DNA from: Mesorhizobium sp. WSM2240
GTDB taxonomy: Bacteria > Pseudomonadota > Alphaproteobacteria > Rhizobiales > Rhizobiaceae
DNA: 64,000 nt
Assembly (NCBI RefSeq): GCF_040438645.1
Contig: NZ_CP159253.1
Span: forward strand, 2,170,001-2,234,000
Direction of reading: 5' to 3'
Shown here: piece by piece, positions 7,996 through 15,001 of the stretch
Layout of the letters: the number at the start of each line of letters is the position of its first letter
Numbering within the stretch: position 1 is the first letter of the stretch
Made by a program: the position numbers and the translations under genes
Notes under the pieces: model-generated
What the model was told of the DNA's origin: nothing
What the model saw: the letters and a program-made list of their open reading frames with translations, nothing else
Databases searched by the model: none

Positions 7996-8475
7996 CTATT
8001 TGGCTTTTCGACTCGCGCTTATAGCTGCCTGCAACGCGGCGTCAACTTGCTCGGCGGCGTCCGCCTGCATTCCAGGCATGACGTGGCTGTATAAATCCAA
8101 GGTGATGCCGATCGTCGAATGTCCAAGCCTCTCGCTGGCAACCTTCGGGTGGACGCCGGCCGCAAGCATTTGCGAGGCGTGGGTGCCGCAGATCGTGGAA
8201 GCGGATACGGGGCAGGCGGTCTTGCCGAGGATGCGCACCTATTCGTATGTGAGCGAACGCGGTTGTATCGGCTGCCCGTCATATTGTGCGACCACAAAGC
8301 TATCGTCGTCGGGGCGAATGCCGAGGCGAAGCTGCTCTTCAGCTTGCCGCGCGCGATGCGCCTTCAGTTCGGCTAAGACCGTCGAGGACAACGATACGGT
8401 GCGGGCGCGGCCTGACTTCGGCTCTTTGTAGCGAACACCGTCCTTCGTCTGCTCGGCACTCTCCACCACGGACAA
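7996..8475 (-). pseudogene. Tyrosine recombinase (integrase), inactivated C-terminal fragment
   Basis: Two adjacent frames together encode the C-terminal half of a phage-type integrase. The upstream piece (8239-8475) has the KSGRARTVSL segment and ends SLTYE followed by TAG, apparently from a Trp codon. The downstream piece (7996-8238) encodes ASQMLAAGVHPKVASERLGHS with the tyrosine motif (LDLYSHV). Between them RFHDLRH reads in one frame and THASQ in another, so two bases have been lost inside the catalytic His-x-x-Arg box. The N-terminal arm- and core-binding part is missing. Its place next to tRNA-Ser is typical of the integrase that made the insertion. Confidence 0.85.
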
Positions 8476-8489
8476 CTGGCGCCGAAACC

Positions 8490-8660
8490 GTCATCTCCCG
8501 GCAGTTCGAGAGGAGGAAGCCGAGGCCTTCATCGCCAAGTGCGAGGCGATTGGAAGATCAGATCGCGGAACTAGCCCAGGAAGACAAAAAGCTCCTCGAT
8601 GTGATCAAGGAGCGCTCGGAGCAAATCGAGCCGCGTGTGTTCTCCTCTCGGAAGAAATAG
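8490..8660 (+). other. Possible 3' remnant of an unknown gene
   Basis: A short open frame ends with a charged helical stretch (LEDQIAELAQEDKKLLDVIKE) and a basic tail. An alternative frame just upstream reads EEEAEAFIAKCEA, which suggests a frameshifted gene end. It lies tail-to-tail with the acyltransferase and overlaps its last 56 bases. I do not recognise the family. Confidence 0.2.
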
Positions 8661-10650
8661 GCGGCTGTCGCCCCACTTCATCCAAGCCCATGATCTGGAT
8701 AAGTTTTCGGCGCGTGTGATCGGACAGGTTCAACAGAATGTGGTTCCTGTCGCGATAGAGGAACTCGCCATCGACCTCGCTGACGCAGCGACCTCCGCGA
8801 CACATATTGACATTGATCGGCAGGAACCGTGCGCCGGTTTCTTCCGCTGCCATCCGCAAGACCCTGTTTGTTGCTGCGTGGCGACTATACATATCGGCCG
8901 CAGTCATGAAGAGGTCTTTGTCGCGGCAACCCTCCCTTAGCAGGCCGGAAACCTTGGTCACGGCGCATGGATTGGGATCACGCTTGAAATAGGGAATGTC
9001 TGCCAGGAGGATCAGTTCGTGCCGGGATGCGTCTATTTCCCCGATGGTCTTCTTCAATCCAGATTTCATTAGCTGCAGCCCGAGAGGGGAGGAGCGCACC
9101 GTCGGATCACTGCTGTAGAGTGTGCCCGAAACCCCGGCCCAGGAAGCTGACATTGCGACAATGTCAGGCTGTTCACGGCGGATCCAATCGAGCGCCTCTC
9201 TTCGCGAGCGGCTGCATTTTTCCGAGTAATCGGGGTGTTTGGAATAGACGCGCCTGACCAGTTGGTTGTCGATGAAGGGCGGGCAAGCATGCCAAATCGC
9301 CATTGCGATACCGTTCTCTTTCCCCACGACATCGAGAAGCGGAGCCAAATGGACGGCGTTGCTATCGCCCCAAACAAGAGCCTTGCGCTCTGCTGTTTCC
9401 CACGTCGCCCCTACGACGCAGTACAGGTTGCCCTCTAGTCCTTCAATGTGAATGTTCTGGGGGCACGTCCACTTCCACATTTCCTGAAAGCTGCTCAGGG
9501 CATGGGCGTTGGCCGGCAGGCGGCTGACGAAACCCTCCGCTATCACGATAGTCGCCCCAAGGCAGGAGGCGGCTATGACGGAGAGGGCGCCGGCGCTCAC
9601 CACCAGACGAGGGTCGCGCCGCCTCCCCATTGGCTTCTCCACAAACCGCCAAGATAGCCAGGAAAGCAGGAGAGAGACTGCGATCAGCGCGGCGGCTTCG
9701 GTATGGCTCGGCACGTCCCCATTCTTGTAGTGCCGGAAGAATACAAGCACCGGCCAATGCCATAGGTAGAGAGAGTAGGATAAAAGGCCGATAAAGACCG
9801 CAGGCTTTAACGAGAGCATCCTTGCGACTGCGGTGTGGCCGGATTTCGGCCAGATGACCAGAGCGGCACCTGCGCATGGATACAATGCCGCAAAGCCGGG
9901 AAACGGGTCGGCCGCCGAAATGGTGAGCATGCCCAGCAGGATTGCCCCTAAACCGGCCGTTGCAGCTCCTTCGGCAAGGATCCGATTTTTCAGCGGAGGA
10001 AGGAACACCATGAGCGCGCCGATCGCCAGCTCCCAAGAACGGGAAGGCAGCATGTAGAAAGCCACGTCCGGCTCCGTTCTGACCGCGTATTCCGCGTAGG
10101 CGAGACTGACGCTGATCATGGCGACCAGCAGAGCGCCAATCGCCTTTGTCGACTTTCGCGATAAGTAGGCGGCCTTTGCCAGCAATAGCGGCCAGACGAG
10201 ATAAAACTGCTCCTCGACCGCAAGAGACCACATGTGGAGCAGAGGCAGCATGTCGGCCGCCTGATCGAAGTAGCCGGTATTATTCAGGAAATAGAAGTTC
10301 GCAATGCCGAGCGCCGAGTAGGCGGCTTGTTCGCCAAGCGCTTCATAGTCGCCGGGTATGAGAATGAAATAGCCGGCAACGATCGAAGCGATCAGCACAA
10401 CGAGGAACGCTGGCAATATCCGACGCACGCGCCTGTCGTAGAAGCTAAGAAGCGAAAAGCTACCGCTCTTGATGTCTCTGTAAAGAAGCGAAGTGATCAG
10501 GTAACCAGAAATGACGAAGAAGACATCCACGCCCAGAAAGCCGCCCGGCAAAGCGCTGAATCCGTAGTGGTAAAGAACGACGGCAAGCACTGAAATGGCG
10601 CGAAGACCGTCAATGTCCGCGCGGTAATCGTCCCGTCTGGCAGTCAGCAA
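8605..10650 (-). CDS. OafA/YrhL-type acyltransferase with SGNH domain
   Basis: An inner-membrane O-acyltransferase of 681 residues that probably adds acetyl or another acyl group to a surface polysaccharide. Residues 1-360 match the acyltransferase-3 membrane domain with about ten helices; the start has the DIDGLRAISVLAVVLYH box with its key histidine, followed by GVDVFFVISGYLI and the RRVRRILPA loop. The C-terminal part is an SGNH esterase-like domain: block I GDSN with the nucleophilic serine and block V DRNH with the catalytic Asp/His. Length is usual for the fused type. It lies inside the tRNA-Ser element and follows, by a 7-base overlap, a small gene at 10644-10907, so the two are probably translated together. 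Acyltransferases are common lysogenic-conversion cargo, and that role is inferred here. Confidence 0.88.
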   Translation of the reverse strand: MLTARRDDYRADIDGLRAISVLAVVLYHYGFSALPGGFLGVDVFFVISGYLITSLLYRDIKSGSFSLLSFYDRRVRRILPAFLVVLIASIVAGYFILIPGDYEALGEQAAYSALGIANFYFLNNTGYFDQAADMLPLLHMWSLAVEEQFYLVWPLLLAKAAYLSRKSTKAIGALLVAMISVSLAYAEYAVRTEPDVAFYMLPSRSWELAIGALMVFLPPLKNRILAEGAATAGLGAILLGMLTISAADPFPGFAALYPCAGAALVIWPKSGHTAVARMLSLKPAVFIGLLSYSLYLWHWPVLVFFRHYKNGDVPSHTEAAALIAVSLLLSWLSWRFVEKPMGRRRDPRLVVSAGALSVIAASCLGATIVIAEGFVSRLPANAHALSSFQEMWKWTCPQNIHIEGLEGNLYCVVGATWETAERKALVWGDSNAVHLAPLLDVVGKENGIAMAIWHACPPFIDNQLVRRVYSKHPDYSEKCSRSRREALDWIRREQPDIVAMSASWAGVSGTLYSSDPTVRSSPLGLQLMKSGLKKTIGEIDASRHELILLADIPYFKRDPNPCAVTKVSGLLREGCRDKDLFMTAADMYSRHAATNRVLRMAAEETGARFLPINVNMCRGGRCVSEVDGEFLYRDRNHILLNLSDHTRRKLIQIMGLDEVGRQPPISSERRTHAARFAPSAP

Positions 10651-10907
10651 AGTTCGCGCCCCAACTGGCTTTCACCACGCTCATCTGGCGCAATCGAATG
10701 CGCCCAAAGCAGCGGCCACACTCCACTGACGATGATCTGCGCGTTCTCGCCTAACAGGACGGCGCAAAACCGCTTTTCGTCCGCCGACACGACCTCCCAG
10801 TAGCGAGCAAACCGGTCGGGACCGATCACCTTAACCAGACCTCCCGGAGACCATTCCTCCGGCGAATCCTCGACGTGCTTGACGTGAACGCATGTAAAGT
10901 GTGTCAT
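10644..10907 (-). CDS. Hypothetical 87-residue protein coupled to the acyltransferase
   Basis: Begins Met-Thr-His-Phe-Thr and contains EEWSPGGLVKVIGPDRFARYWE and FCAVLLGENAQIIVSGVWPLLW, a small soluble-looking fold with an alpha/beta pattern. I do not recognise a family. Its stop overlaps the acyltransferase start, suggesting translational coupling. An upstream in-frame start would add a cysteine-rich stretch that does not look like protein, so I prefer the Met at 10907. The ribosome-binding site is weak. Confidence 0.5.
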   Translation of the reverse strand: MTHFTCVHVKHVEDSPEEWSPGGLVKVIGPDRFARYWEVVSADEKRFCAVLLGENAQIIVSGVWPLLWAHSIAPDERGESQLGRELC

Positions 10908-11163
10908 TAGTGAGAAGCCCCCGGCATTAGGAGGGCGCACACAACCAGACCGAGCGCAGACGCGCAATCCACATCGAAAGCATCCGGCGAACACCGTAGG
11001 TATCTTACCGGAAAAGGTTGGGCGGCTCGGGGTTTACAAGACCGTCGAGCGAACAGTTCTTCCTGTGACGTGGTTCCCTGAACCGGCTTCCGCCGCGCCC
11101 GGCGCTCCTCTCGCACAAGCTTTCTGAAAATTCAACGCTGACCACGCTGCTGGCGTGCCCACC

Positions 11164-11280
11164 TCACCGCCTCTGCCCGGGTCGGCTGAGTAGGCGGCCG
11201 ATCAGGCGGTCAACTGCGACTATGACGGCAATCATCACCAGCGCGCCCAGCCAAAAGCCAACATCTATGTAGGTGACCAC
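11164..11280 (-). CDS. Very small membrane peptide
   Basis: A 38-codon frame with a GTG start placed seven bases after AGGAG; an ATG two codons earlier is too close to that site. The product is one hydrophobic helix (WLGALVMIAVIVAVDRLIG) with a basic tail. It may be a holin-like or regulatory membrane peptide of the phage remnant. No family is recognised. Confidence 0.35.
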   Translation of the reverse strand: MVTYIDVGFWLGALVMIAVIVAVDRLIGRLLSRPGQRR

Positions 11281-11581
11281 TGGCATGCTCCTGAAGAAGC
11301 GCCCCCCATGCGCCGGGGGCACCTCTCGCACGCCCGCTCCTTAAATTCAACGCTGAATGGAACAGCAATGACCGTGCTCGCTTTGCAGCGGCGGCTGATC
11401 GCGCTTCGTCAACCGCGCAATTGGCGGCGAGCGTGGCCAGACCCCTTTGCGCTCGCGTTGCATCTGCTTCCGGCTCCGATTGCTTTCTGTGCCGACTGAA
11501 CGGCCGTTCGCTCCGCGACACCCATCACTGCGCCGACGAACTGCGCAAGTGGCTTAACCGCTAACCAGAGGAAACCCTGAC
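11281..11581. other. Gene-poor stretch with a startless open frame
   Basis: A plus-strand frame is open from about 11294 to the TAA at 11562-11564 and ends in a plausible protein tail (CADELRKWLNR), preceded by alanine/arginine-rich helix-like sequence (NDRARFAAAADRA). It has no ATG or well-placed alternative start. It resembles the 3' part of a phage spanin-type or other coiled gene, probably broken. Other frames here look spurious. Confidence 0.25.
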
Positions 11582-12297
11582 ATGGACAAGACCGTGCCTG
11601 CCGGAGCGGCGCTGCTGCTCGACTTCATCTATCGGACAGAGACGAAGAAGCGGGCGCCGGAATGCTATGAGGTCATTTTCGACAACCGTCGACGTTGCGG
11701 GGGCTGATCGAGGAGCTGGGCCTGCGCGGCTCGAAGAAGCTCGACGCCGATCTGCAGGACCGGCTCGGCTATCACCTGCTGAAGCGTCGTGGCTATGAGG
11801 GCTTCATGGCGGGCACGATCAGCCGAACCGAGTTTGGCAAGCGCCTGGCGCAGGAGTGGGCGTCGTTTCCGGTGCTCGCCAATACCAAGGGCGCGCACCG
11901 CAGCGTGAAACGCGGCCAGAGCTATTATGCTGGCGACGGGCTGAACAAGAGCCTGACGGCTCCAGAGACGGTGGAGGCAGTCCTTGACCGGGTGAAGGCG
12001 GCCGACAACTCGATTGCCGTGCGCGAAGAGCCCGTCATCGTCGAGAAGCCGGTGGTCAAGGATCCGGAAGAGCTCGACAAGCCGCTCACCGGGTCCAAGA
12101 CGATCTGGACATACATCACGGTCATCTTCACCGCGATCGCGTCGATCTTCGAGCGGCTCAACTTCATCGATCTCGACTGGCGGGTGCAGATTTTCATGCT
12201 GGCGGTGGTTGTCGGCCTCGCTGGCTACGGCATTTATCCCCGCCGCCGCATCGCCCGCGTGTATCGCGAGCTGAAGGCCGAGTTCGGAGGCGCATGA
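11582..12297 (+). pseudogene. Phage endolysin (lambda-type/GH104-like), internal deletion
   Basis: Starts with a good ribosome-binding site (AGAGGAAA) and Met-Asp-Lys-Thr, then LLLDFIYRTETKKRAPECYEVIFDN, the N-terminus expected of phage muramidases, but hits a stop at about 11704. From 11695 another frame continues with the C-terminal half: LRGLIEELGLRGSKKLDADL, LGYHLLKRRGYEGFMAGTIS, QEWASFPVLANTKGAHRS and RGQSYYAGDGLN, all typical of this family. The middle, which should hold the catalytic Glu and the SSASGxYQF-type segment, is missing together with a frame change. The C-terminal part adds a membrane helix (IFMLAVVVGLAGYGIY). The 200-codon downstream frame could still be translated from TTG but would lack the active site. 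Confidence 0.7.
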
Positions 12298-12398
12298 TGG
12301 GCAATCAGGTGATGCAACCGCTCGTGCTTCTGTTCCTGGCCGGCGTATACGCCTTCGGCGTCCTCAGCGGCGCACTGGTCGCATGGGCGGTGTTTTAG
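12297..12398 (+). CDS. 33-residue membrane peptide of the lysis cassette
   Basis: Starts within the endolysin stop (ATGA overlap; GGAGG six bases before) and is almost entirely one hydrophobic helix (LVLLFLAGVYAFGVLSGALVAW). Size, position and overlap fit a small phage lysis accessory such as a holin or antiholin, but no specific family is recognised. The next gene starts directly after its stop. Confidence 0.45.
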   Translation: MGNQVMQPLVLLFLAGVYAFGVLSGALVAWAVF

Positions 12399-12611
12399 AT
12401 GTTCGGCCTCAACTGGATCTCGGCAGCAGCTGGTGCTGCCCTTGCAGCCGCGGTGACCTTCGGCGCCATGACGGCCTGGACGCAGATGGTGACTGTTCCC
12501 GCCGAACGGGCCGATGCGGCGGCCGAAAAGCGCACGCAACAAGCCCGTGGGGGCGGTCATAGTTACTCCCGGAACCGGACGCCGAGCCCGCCGCTCGAGA
12601 CTTGGCCGTGA
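12399..12611 (+). CDS. Rz-like lysis protein, probably truncated
   Basis: The first ~45 residues (FGLNWISAAAGAALAAAVTF, then VTVPAERADAAAEKR) have the membrane anchor plus charged helix of the inner-membrane spanin-like proteins that follow endolysins in rhizobial prophages. After residue ~50 the sequence becomes low-quality (GGGHSYSRNRTPSPP) and ends after 70 codons, less than half the usual spanin length. Its 3' end runs 49 bases into the convergent repressor gene, which suggests that the original 3' half was replaced. Confidence 0.45.
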   Translation: MFGLNWISAAAGAALAAAVTFGAMTAWTQMVTVPAERADAAAEKRTQQARGGGHSYSRNRTPSPPLETWP

Positions 12612-12811
12612 TCAAGAAGTTCAACGCCGGCCGCACGAAGGGCCGACCGGATCGCGTCCATGGTCTCAAGTCGGCCGCGAACGACTTCGGCGCCGAACCT
12701 TTCGAAATTTCGGATCGTATTGATTCCGATAGAGGCGGCAGCCGCCAGGTCTTCTTGGTTCATGCCGGCTAAGGCTCGGGCGGCTTTTATTTGGTTCCCA
12801 GTCACCGGCAT
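12563..12811 (-). CDS. XRE-family helix-turn-helix repressor
   Basis: An 82-residue DNA-binding protein whose first 65 residues form an XRE/Cro domain (QIKAARALAGMNQEDLAAAA, then IGINTIRNFERFG) followed by a short tail common in rhizobial XRE proteins (IRSALRAAGVELLD). Preceded by GAGGG four bases before the ATG. A dyad operator sits in the divergent promoter region with the gene at 12935. Likely the element's repressor; single-domain size makes it Cro-like rather than a LexA-type cleavable repressor. Confidence 0.8.
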   Translation of the reverse strand: MPVTGNQIKAARALAGMNQEDLAAAASIGINTIRNFERFGAEVVRGRLETMDAIRSALRAAGVELLDHGQVSSGGLGVRFRE

Positions 12812-12832
12812 ATGGCCCTCAAAAATCGGTTG

Positions 12833-12849
12833 TTGTGTTTTTTACACAA
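12833..12849. promoter_or_regulatory. Dyad operator candidate between divergent genes
   Basis: TTGTGT and ACACAA are perfect inverted arms around a TTTTT spacer. It lies 21 bases before the XRE start and about 85 bases before the gene at 12935, in an AT-rich patch likely to hold both promoters. Autoregulation by the XRE protein is inference. Confidence 0.4.
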
Positions 12850-12934
12850 AACATGCTTAACGGGCAAGTGGCAAACAAGCATATGGTTAAATTACCCAAA
12901 ACAAGGGTAGCTGAAACCATATCGGAGAAAATCC

Positions 12935-13210
12935 ATGCCGAACAATGCTGTTCGGGCAGCCGCCGAAGGCATGCCCGAAATAAACCGCCGCCGCCTGCTG
13001 CTCGGCCTCGCATCGGCCCTTCCTCTCTACTGGGAAGCCGTCGCCAATCTGGTGCGAACTCCTGCCCCTGATGCCGCTGCCGTGATGTGGAAGCGCAAGC
13101 TTAACCCGAACTACCTGCTCATCACTGCCGAAGAGCTGGCCGAAGCCATCGCGAAAGACGAAGCCTTTCTGGCCGCTCATCCGGCCAAGATGAAGCGCGA
13201 CGGGAGGTGA
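12935..13210 (+). CDS. Hypothetical 91-residue protein
   Basis: Well-placed GGAGAAAA before the ATG. The sequence has INRRRLLLGLASALP near the N-terminus, reminiscent of a twin-arginine signal, then a compact soluble part (LLITAEELAEAIAKDEAFLAAHP). It is divergent from the XRE gene and probably controlled by it. No known family; real coding is likely from its codon pattern and ribosome-binding site. Location (exported or cytoplasmic) is undecided. Confidence 0.55.
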   Translation: MPNNAVRAAAEGMPEINRRRLLLGLASALPLYWEAVANLVRTPAPDAAAVMWKRKLNPNYLLITAEELAEAIAKDEAFLAAHPAKMKRDGR

Positions 13211-13241
13211 ACGCCTCGAGCAACTGCCTGATGATGCCAAC

Positions 13242-13274
13242 CCCGCCACGGTTCGCCCTCTGGCGGGCCTTTTA
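13242..13274 (+). terminator. Factor-independent terminator after the 91-residue protein
   Basis: Arms CCCGCCA (13242) and TGGCGGG (13261-13267) followed by CCTTTTA, about 30 bases after the stop at 13210. The left arm plus loop (CCCGCCACGGTTCGCC) recurs exactly in the hairpin at 13437. Confidence 0.6.
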
Positions 13275-13293
13275 CGGGCTTCGATAGAAAAAT

Positions 13294-13330
13294 GGCCCGG
13301 CCAGATAAGGGGCATTAGTGCGGCCGGGCC
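13294..13330. repeat. Nine-base inverted repeat
   Basis: GGCCCGGCC (13294-13302) and GGCCGGGCC (13322-13330) pair perfectly around a 19-base loop. There is no T tail, so it is not a standard terminator; it may be an RNA stem or protein site. Confidence 0.45.
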
Positions 13331-13436
13331 TCTAAGTTCGGCGTATTAGCAATTGTGAATATGCCCGGCTGTCGCAAGAGCTGTCATTAACAAAAGACAT
13401 AGTGGCAGCGTCTGTCTGAAAGTAGACAAACCAAAA

Positions 13437-13465
13437 CCCGCCACGGTTCGCCTGGCGGGCTTGTC
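13437..13465 (+). terminator. Second copy of the CCCGCCA terminator-like hairpin
   Basis: CCCGCCA at 13437-13443 and TGGCGGG at 13453-13459 followed by CTTGTCTT. It repeats the core of the hairpin at 13242, so the ~195 bases between them are bracketed by two near-identical terminators, a layout that could define a small transcript. Confidence 0.45.
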
Positions 13466-13500
13466 TTATTGGCGTGCAGTCAGCGGCGCGGGGGAAGAAA

Positions 13501-13528
13501 GGCCGCCTAGCGGGGGCGCTAAGCGGCC
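13501..13528. repeat. Nested inverted repeat
   Basis: GGCCGC (13501-13506) pairs with GCGGCC (13523-13528) and the inner TAGCG with CGCTA, giving an almost continuous 11-base stem with a short G-rich loop. Confidence 0.4.
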
Positions 13529-13866
13529 AAGCCGCTATCGCCTCCGGGGGTGGGGGCTATGGGGTAGATAACGGGTAACGAAATGTATCACATTGAAACA
13601 CCTGCGGCGACGTTAAGCAGGTTGTAATTGTCGGAAATCGCTTGCCCAACGAGCACCACCGAATGCACTGGAAGGGTGGTGGTGGGCGTCTTCATGTCTG
13701 TGGCAGCAAAGTCACACCACTCGAATATGCGGTCCTTCAACCGCCGCGCGCTTATTATCCAGCTAACCGAGGGATATCGTAGTGAACGGGCAAAGGGGCA
13801 AAGACACTGACCGCGCACCAGTCATCCATAGGGGGTGGATGCCGGGCATTCTCCTCCCGAACTAGC

Positions 13867-13895
13867 GCCCGCCACTCACAGTGGCGGGCTTTTTC
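13867..13895. terminator. Strong factor-independent terminator
   Basis: Nine-base arms GCCCGCCAC and GTGGCGGGC with a five-base loop and a T5 run (13890-13894). It faces plus-strand transcription and lies shortly beyond the 3' end of the minus-strand lipoprotein gene at 13999; it shares the CCCGCCA/TGGCGGG core with the two upstream hairpins. Confidence 0.65.
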
Positions 13896-13998
13896 ATTGC
13901 CCGTCTCAATTGGAAATCAACGGGAGCGCCACAGCAGATCAGGCGGTGATGCGCACACCGCCGGTGCTGTCGGGGCAGTTTCTTCCCTCCGCGTCGCC

Positions 13999-14148
13999 TT
14001 AGTAACCGCCGCCGTCCGTGCCGCCACTCATGCCGCTACTGTTCCCGTTCGATGAGGAAGCGGCTTGAGGTGCGGGTGGAGAGTCGCCGCGTGATGCTGT
14101 CATACAGGCAGTCAAAAGGAATACCGAAAGCAGGATGAGCAGGCGCAT
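13999..14148 (-). CDS. Small lipoprotein (49 residues)
   Basis: Good ribosome-binding site (AAAGGT, seven bases before the ATG). Met-Arg-Leu-Leu then a hydrophobic run (ILLSVFLLTAC) ends in a clear lipobox with C15. The mature part is short, rich in Ser, Gly and Ala and ends Gly-Gly-Gly-Tyr, so it is probably unstructured. It would be lipidated and held at a membrane. Lies inside the tRNA-Ser element; role unknown, possibly a phage moron or Rz1-like outer-membrane spanin (small proline-containing lipoproteins of this size serve as Rz1 in many phages). Confidence 0.55.
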   Translation of the reverse strand: MRLLILLSVFLLTACMTASRGDSPPAPQAASSSNGNSSGMSGGTDGGGY

Positions 14149-14245
14149 CGTTATGACCTTTCACATTGCTCTCGATAAACGTCTTAGCCGCCGTTGTTAT
14201 TCCGTTAGTTTGACCGCAGATTGTGAGAGGTGGTGGACTAGGCCA

Positions 14246-14422
14246 CTAGTCGTCGCGGTCGCCATAGTGGAAGGCTTCCTTGCCGTCCGGGGTATAAACC
14301 AAACCATTGCTGACGTAATAGGCAGCGGCCCCGCTGCCTTGCATCCGGTACCACCAGCCGTCGACTCGAAGAACTCGCAAGTCCCGGTTTGTGGTGCGTA
14401 GACATGCTGGCCCTCCTGACAA
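14246..14422 (-). CDS. Hypothetical 58-residue protein (TTG start)
   Basis: A TTG start lies eight bases after GGAAG. The C-terminal half reads as real protein (VDGWWYRMQGSGAAAYYVSN, then GLVYTPDGKEAFHYGDRDD), with aromatic and acidic residues unlike the noise in other frames. No ATG start in this frame gives a longer version. Family not recognised. It sits upstream of the small lipoprotein on the same strand and may be co-expressed. Confidence 0.4.
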   Translation of the reverse strand: MSGGPACLRTTNRDLRVLRVDGWWYRMQGSGAAAYYVSNGLVYTPDGKEAFHYGDRDD

Positions 14423-14644
14423 TAAGCGGGCTTCCTCTCAGTGTCATATATCCAGCGAACGGCCAATCCGGTCCCTTCCCGGAGCCGAAACAACACCGGA
14501 CAGATTGCTACGCTTTTTGCAACTCAACTGCGTAGCAGAAGGCGGGACAGGGCAGGACAGAACGTTTCAGAAGCTCGCCTAAAGCCTTGAAAAACCGGCA
14601 CATGGCGGAACGAAGCGGGACAGCGCAGGATGGTCGCAAGCGAA

Positions 14645-14684
14645 TTTCAAGACCGGTGCCCTAAACCGCTCGGCCATCCCTCCA
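14645..14684 (-). repeat. Right attachment repeat (attR), 5' half of tRNA-Ser
   Basis: Carries the acceptor 5' strand, D-arm and anticodon 5' strand of tRNA-Ser on the minus strand and stops at the anticodon loop, where homology is lost. It differs from the intact gene at one D-loop position. The sequence to its right (from 14685) is presumably the original tRNA promoter region, now driving only this fragment. Confidence 0.8.
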
Positions 14685-15001
14685 GCTAGCCGCTCTATGC
14701 GCGAAGACGCCTGCTTTTTCAAGGCGCGGGTTTCGCGGGCGCCGGTAACCGGTAAGGTGAGTGTTTGTCGGTCGGGCAGGATTTTCAATCGCCCGTCGGC
14801 GGAACAGTGCATAGGGCTCCCGCACGCTGCCATGCCACATTCCCGCCCGTTTCCCGACATAATCGGTTAATAGCGTGTCAAACTATTCCGGCATACAGTG
14901 AGAGGCCGGGCAGGGGTGCCGGAAGAGTTCGCATGCGCCAATCGCCGCCGATCCGCTCGGCGCGCGGCGGGCAGATCTGAAAAGTCGGGGATAAATCGCA
15001 T
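14685..15001. other. Intergenic stretch between attR and rlpA
   Basis: About 320 bases. The left part is probably the old upstream region of tRNA-Ser (minus strand), the right part the promoter region of rlpA (plus strand). No gene, clear terminator or repeat is seen. Confidence 0.45.

Larger units (their letters stand above)
13211..13998. other. Hairpin-rich stretch without a clear gene
   Basis: About 790 bases. Five strong inverted repeats (13242-13274, 13294-13330, 13437-13465, 13501-13528, 13867-13895) occur here. Two overlapping short frames on opposite strands (13588-13818 minus, 13628-13810 plus) have no good ribosome-binding site; the minus one ends with a plausible SVVLVGQAISDNYNLLNVAAG stretch but cannot be confirmed. 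The structure could hold one or more small RNAs. Confidence 0.4.
7884..14684. mobile_element. Decayed integrative element or prophage inserted in tRNA-Ser
   Basis: About 6.8 kb bounded by the 40-base direct repeats derived from tRNA-Ser. Contents fit a degraded lysogenic phage or satellite: a recombinase remnant next to the tRNA, an acyltransferase cargo gene, an endolysin with an internal deletion and small lysis-like proteins, a repressor with a divergent promoter, and several tiny orphan genes. No capsid, tail, terminase or replication genes are seen, and the recombinase carries two inactivating changes, so it is probably immobile by itself. Confidence 0.75.

Noticed and set aside
13588..13818. 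Overlapping frames on opposite strands in the hairpin-rich stretch
   Set aside because: No start signals; only one short segment looks protein-like, which is too little to call.
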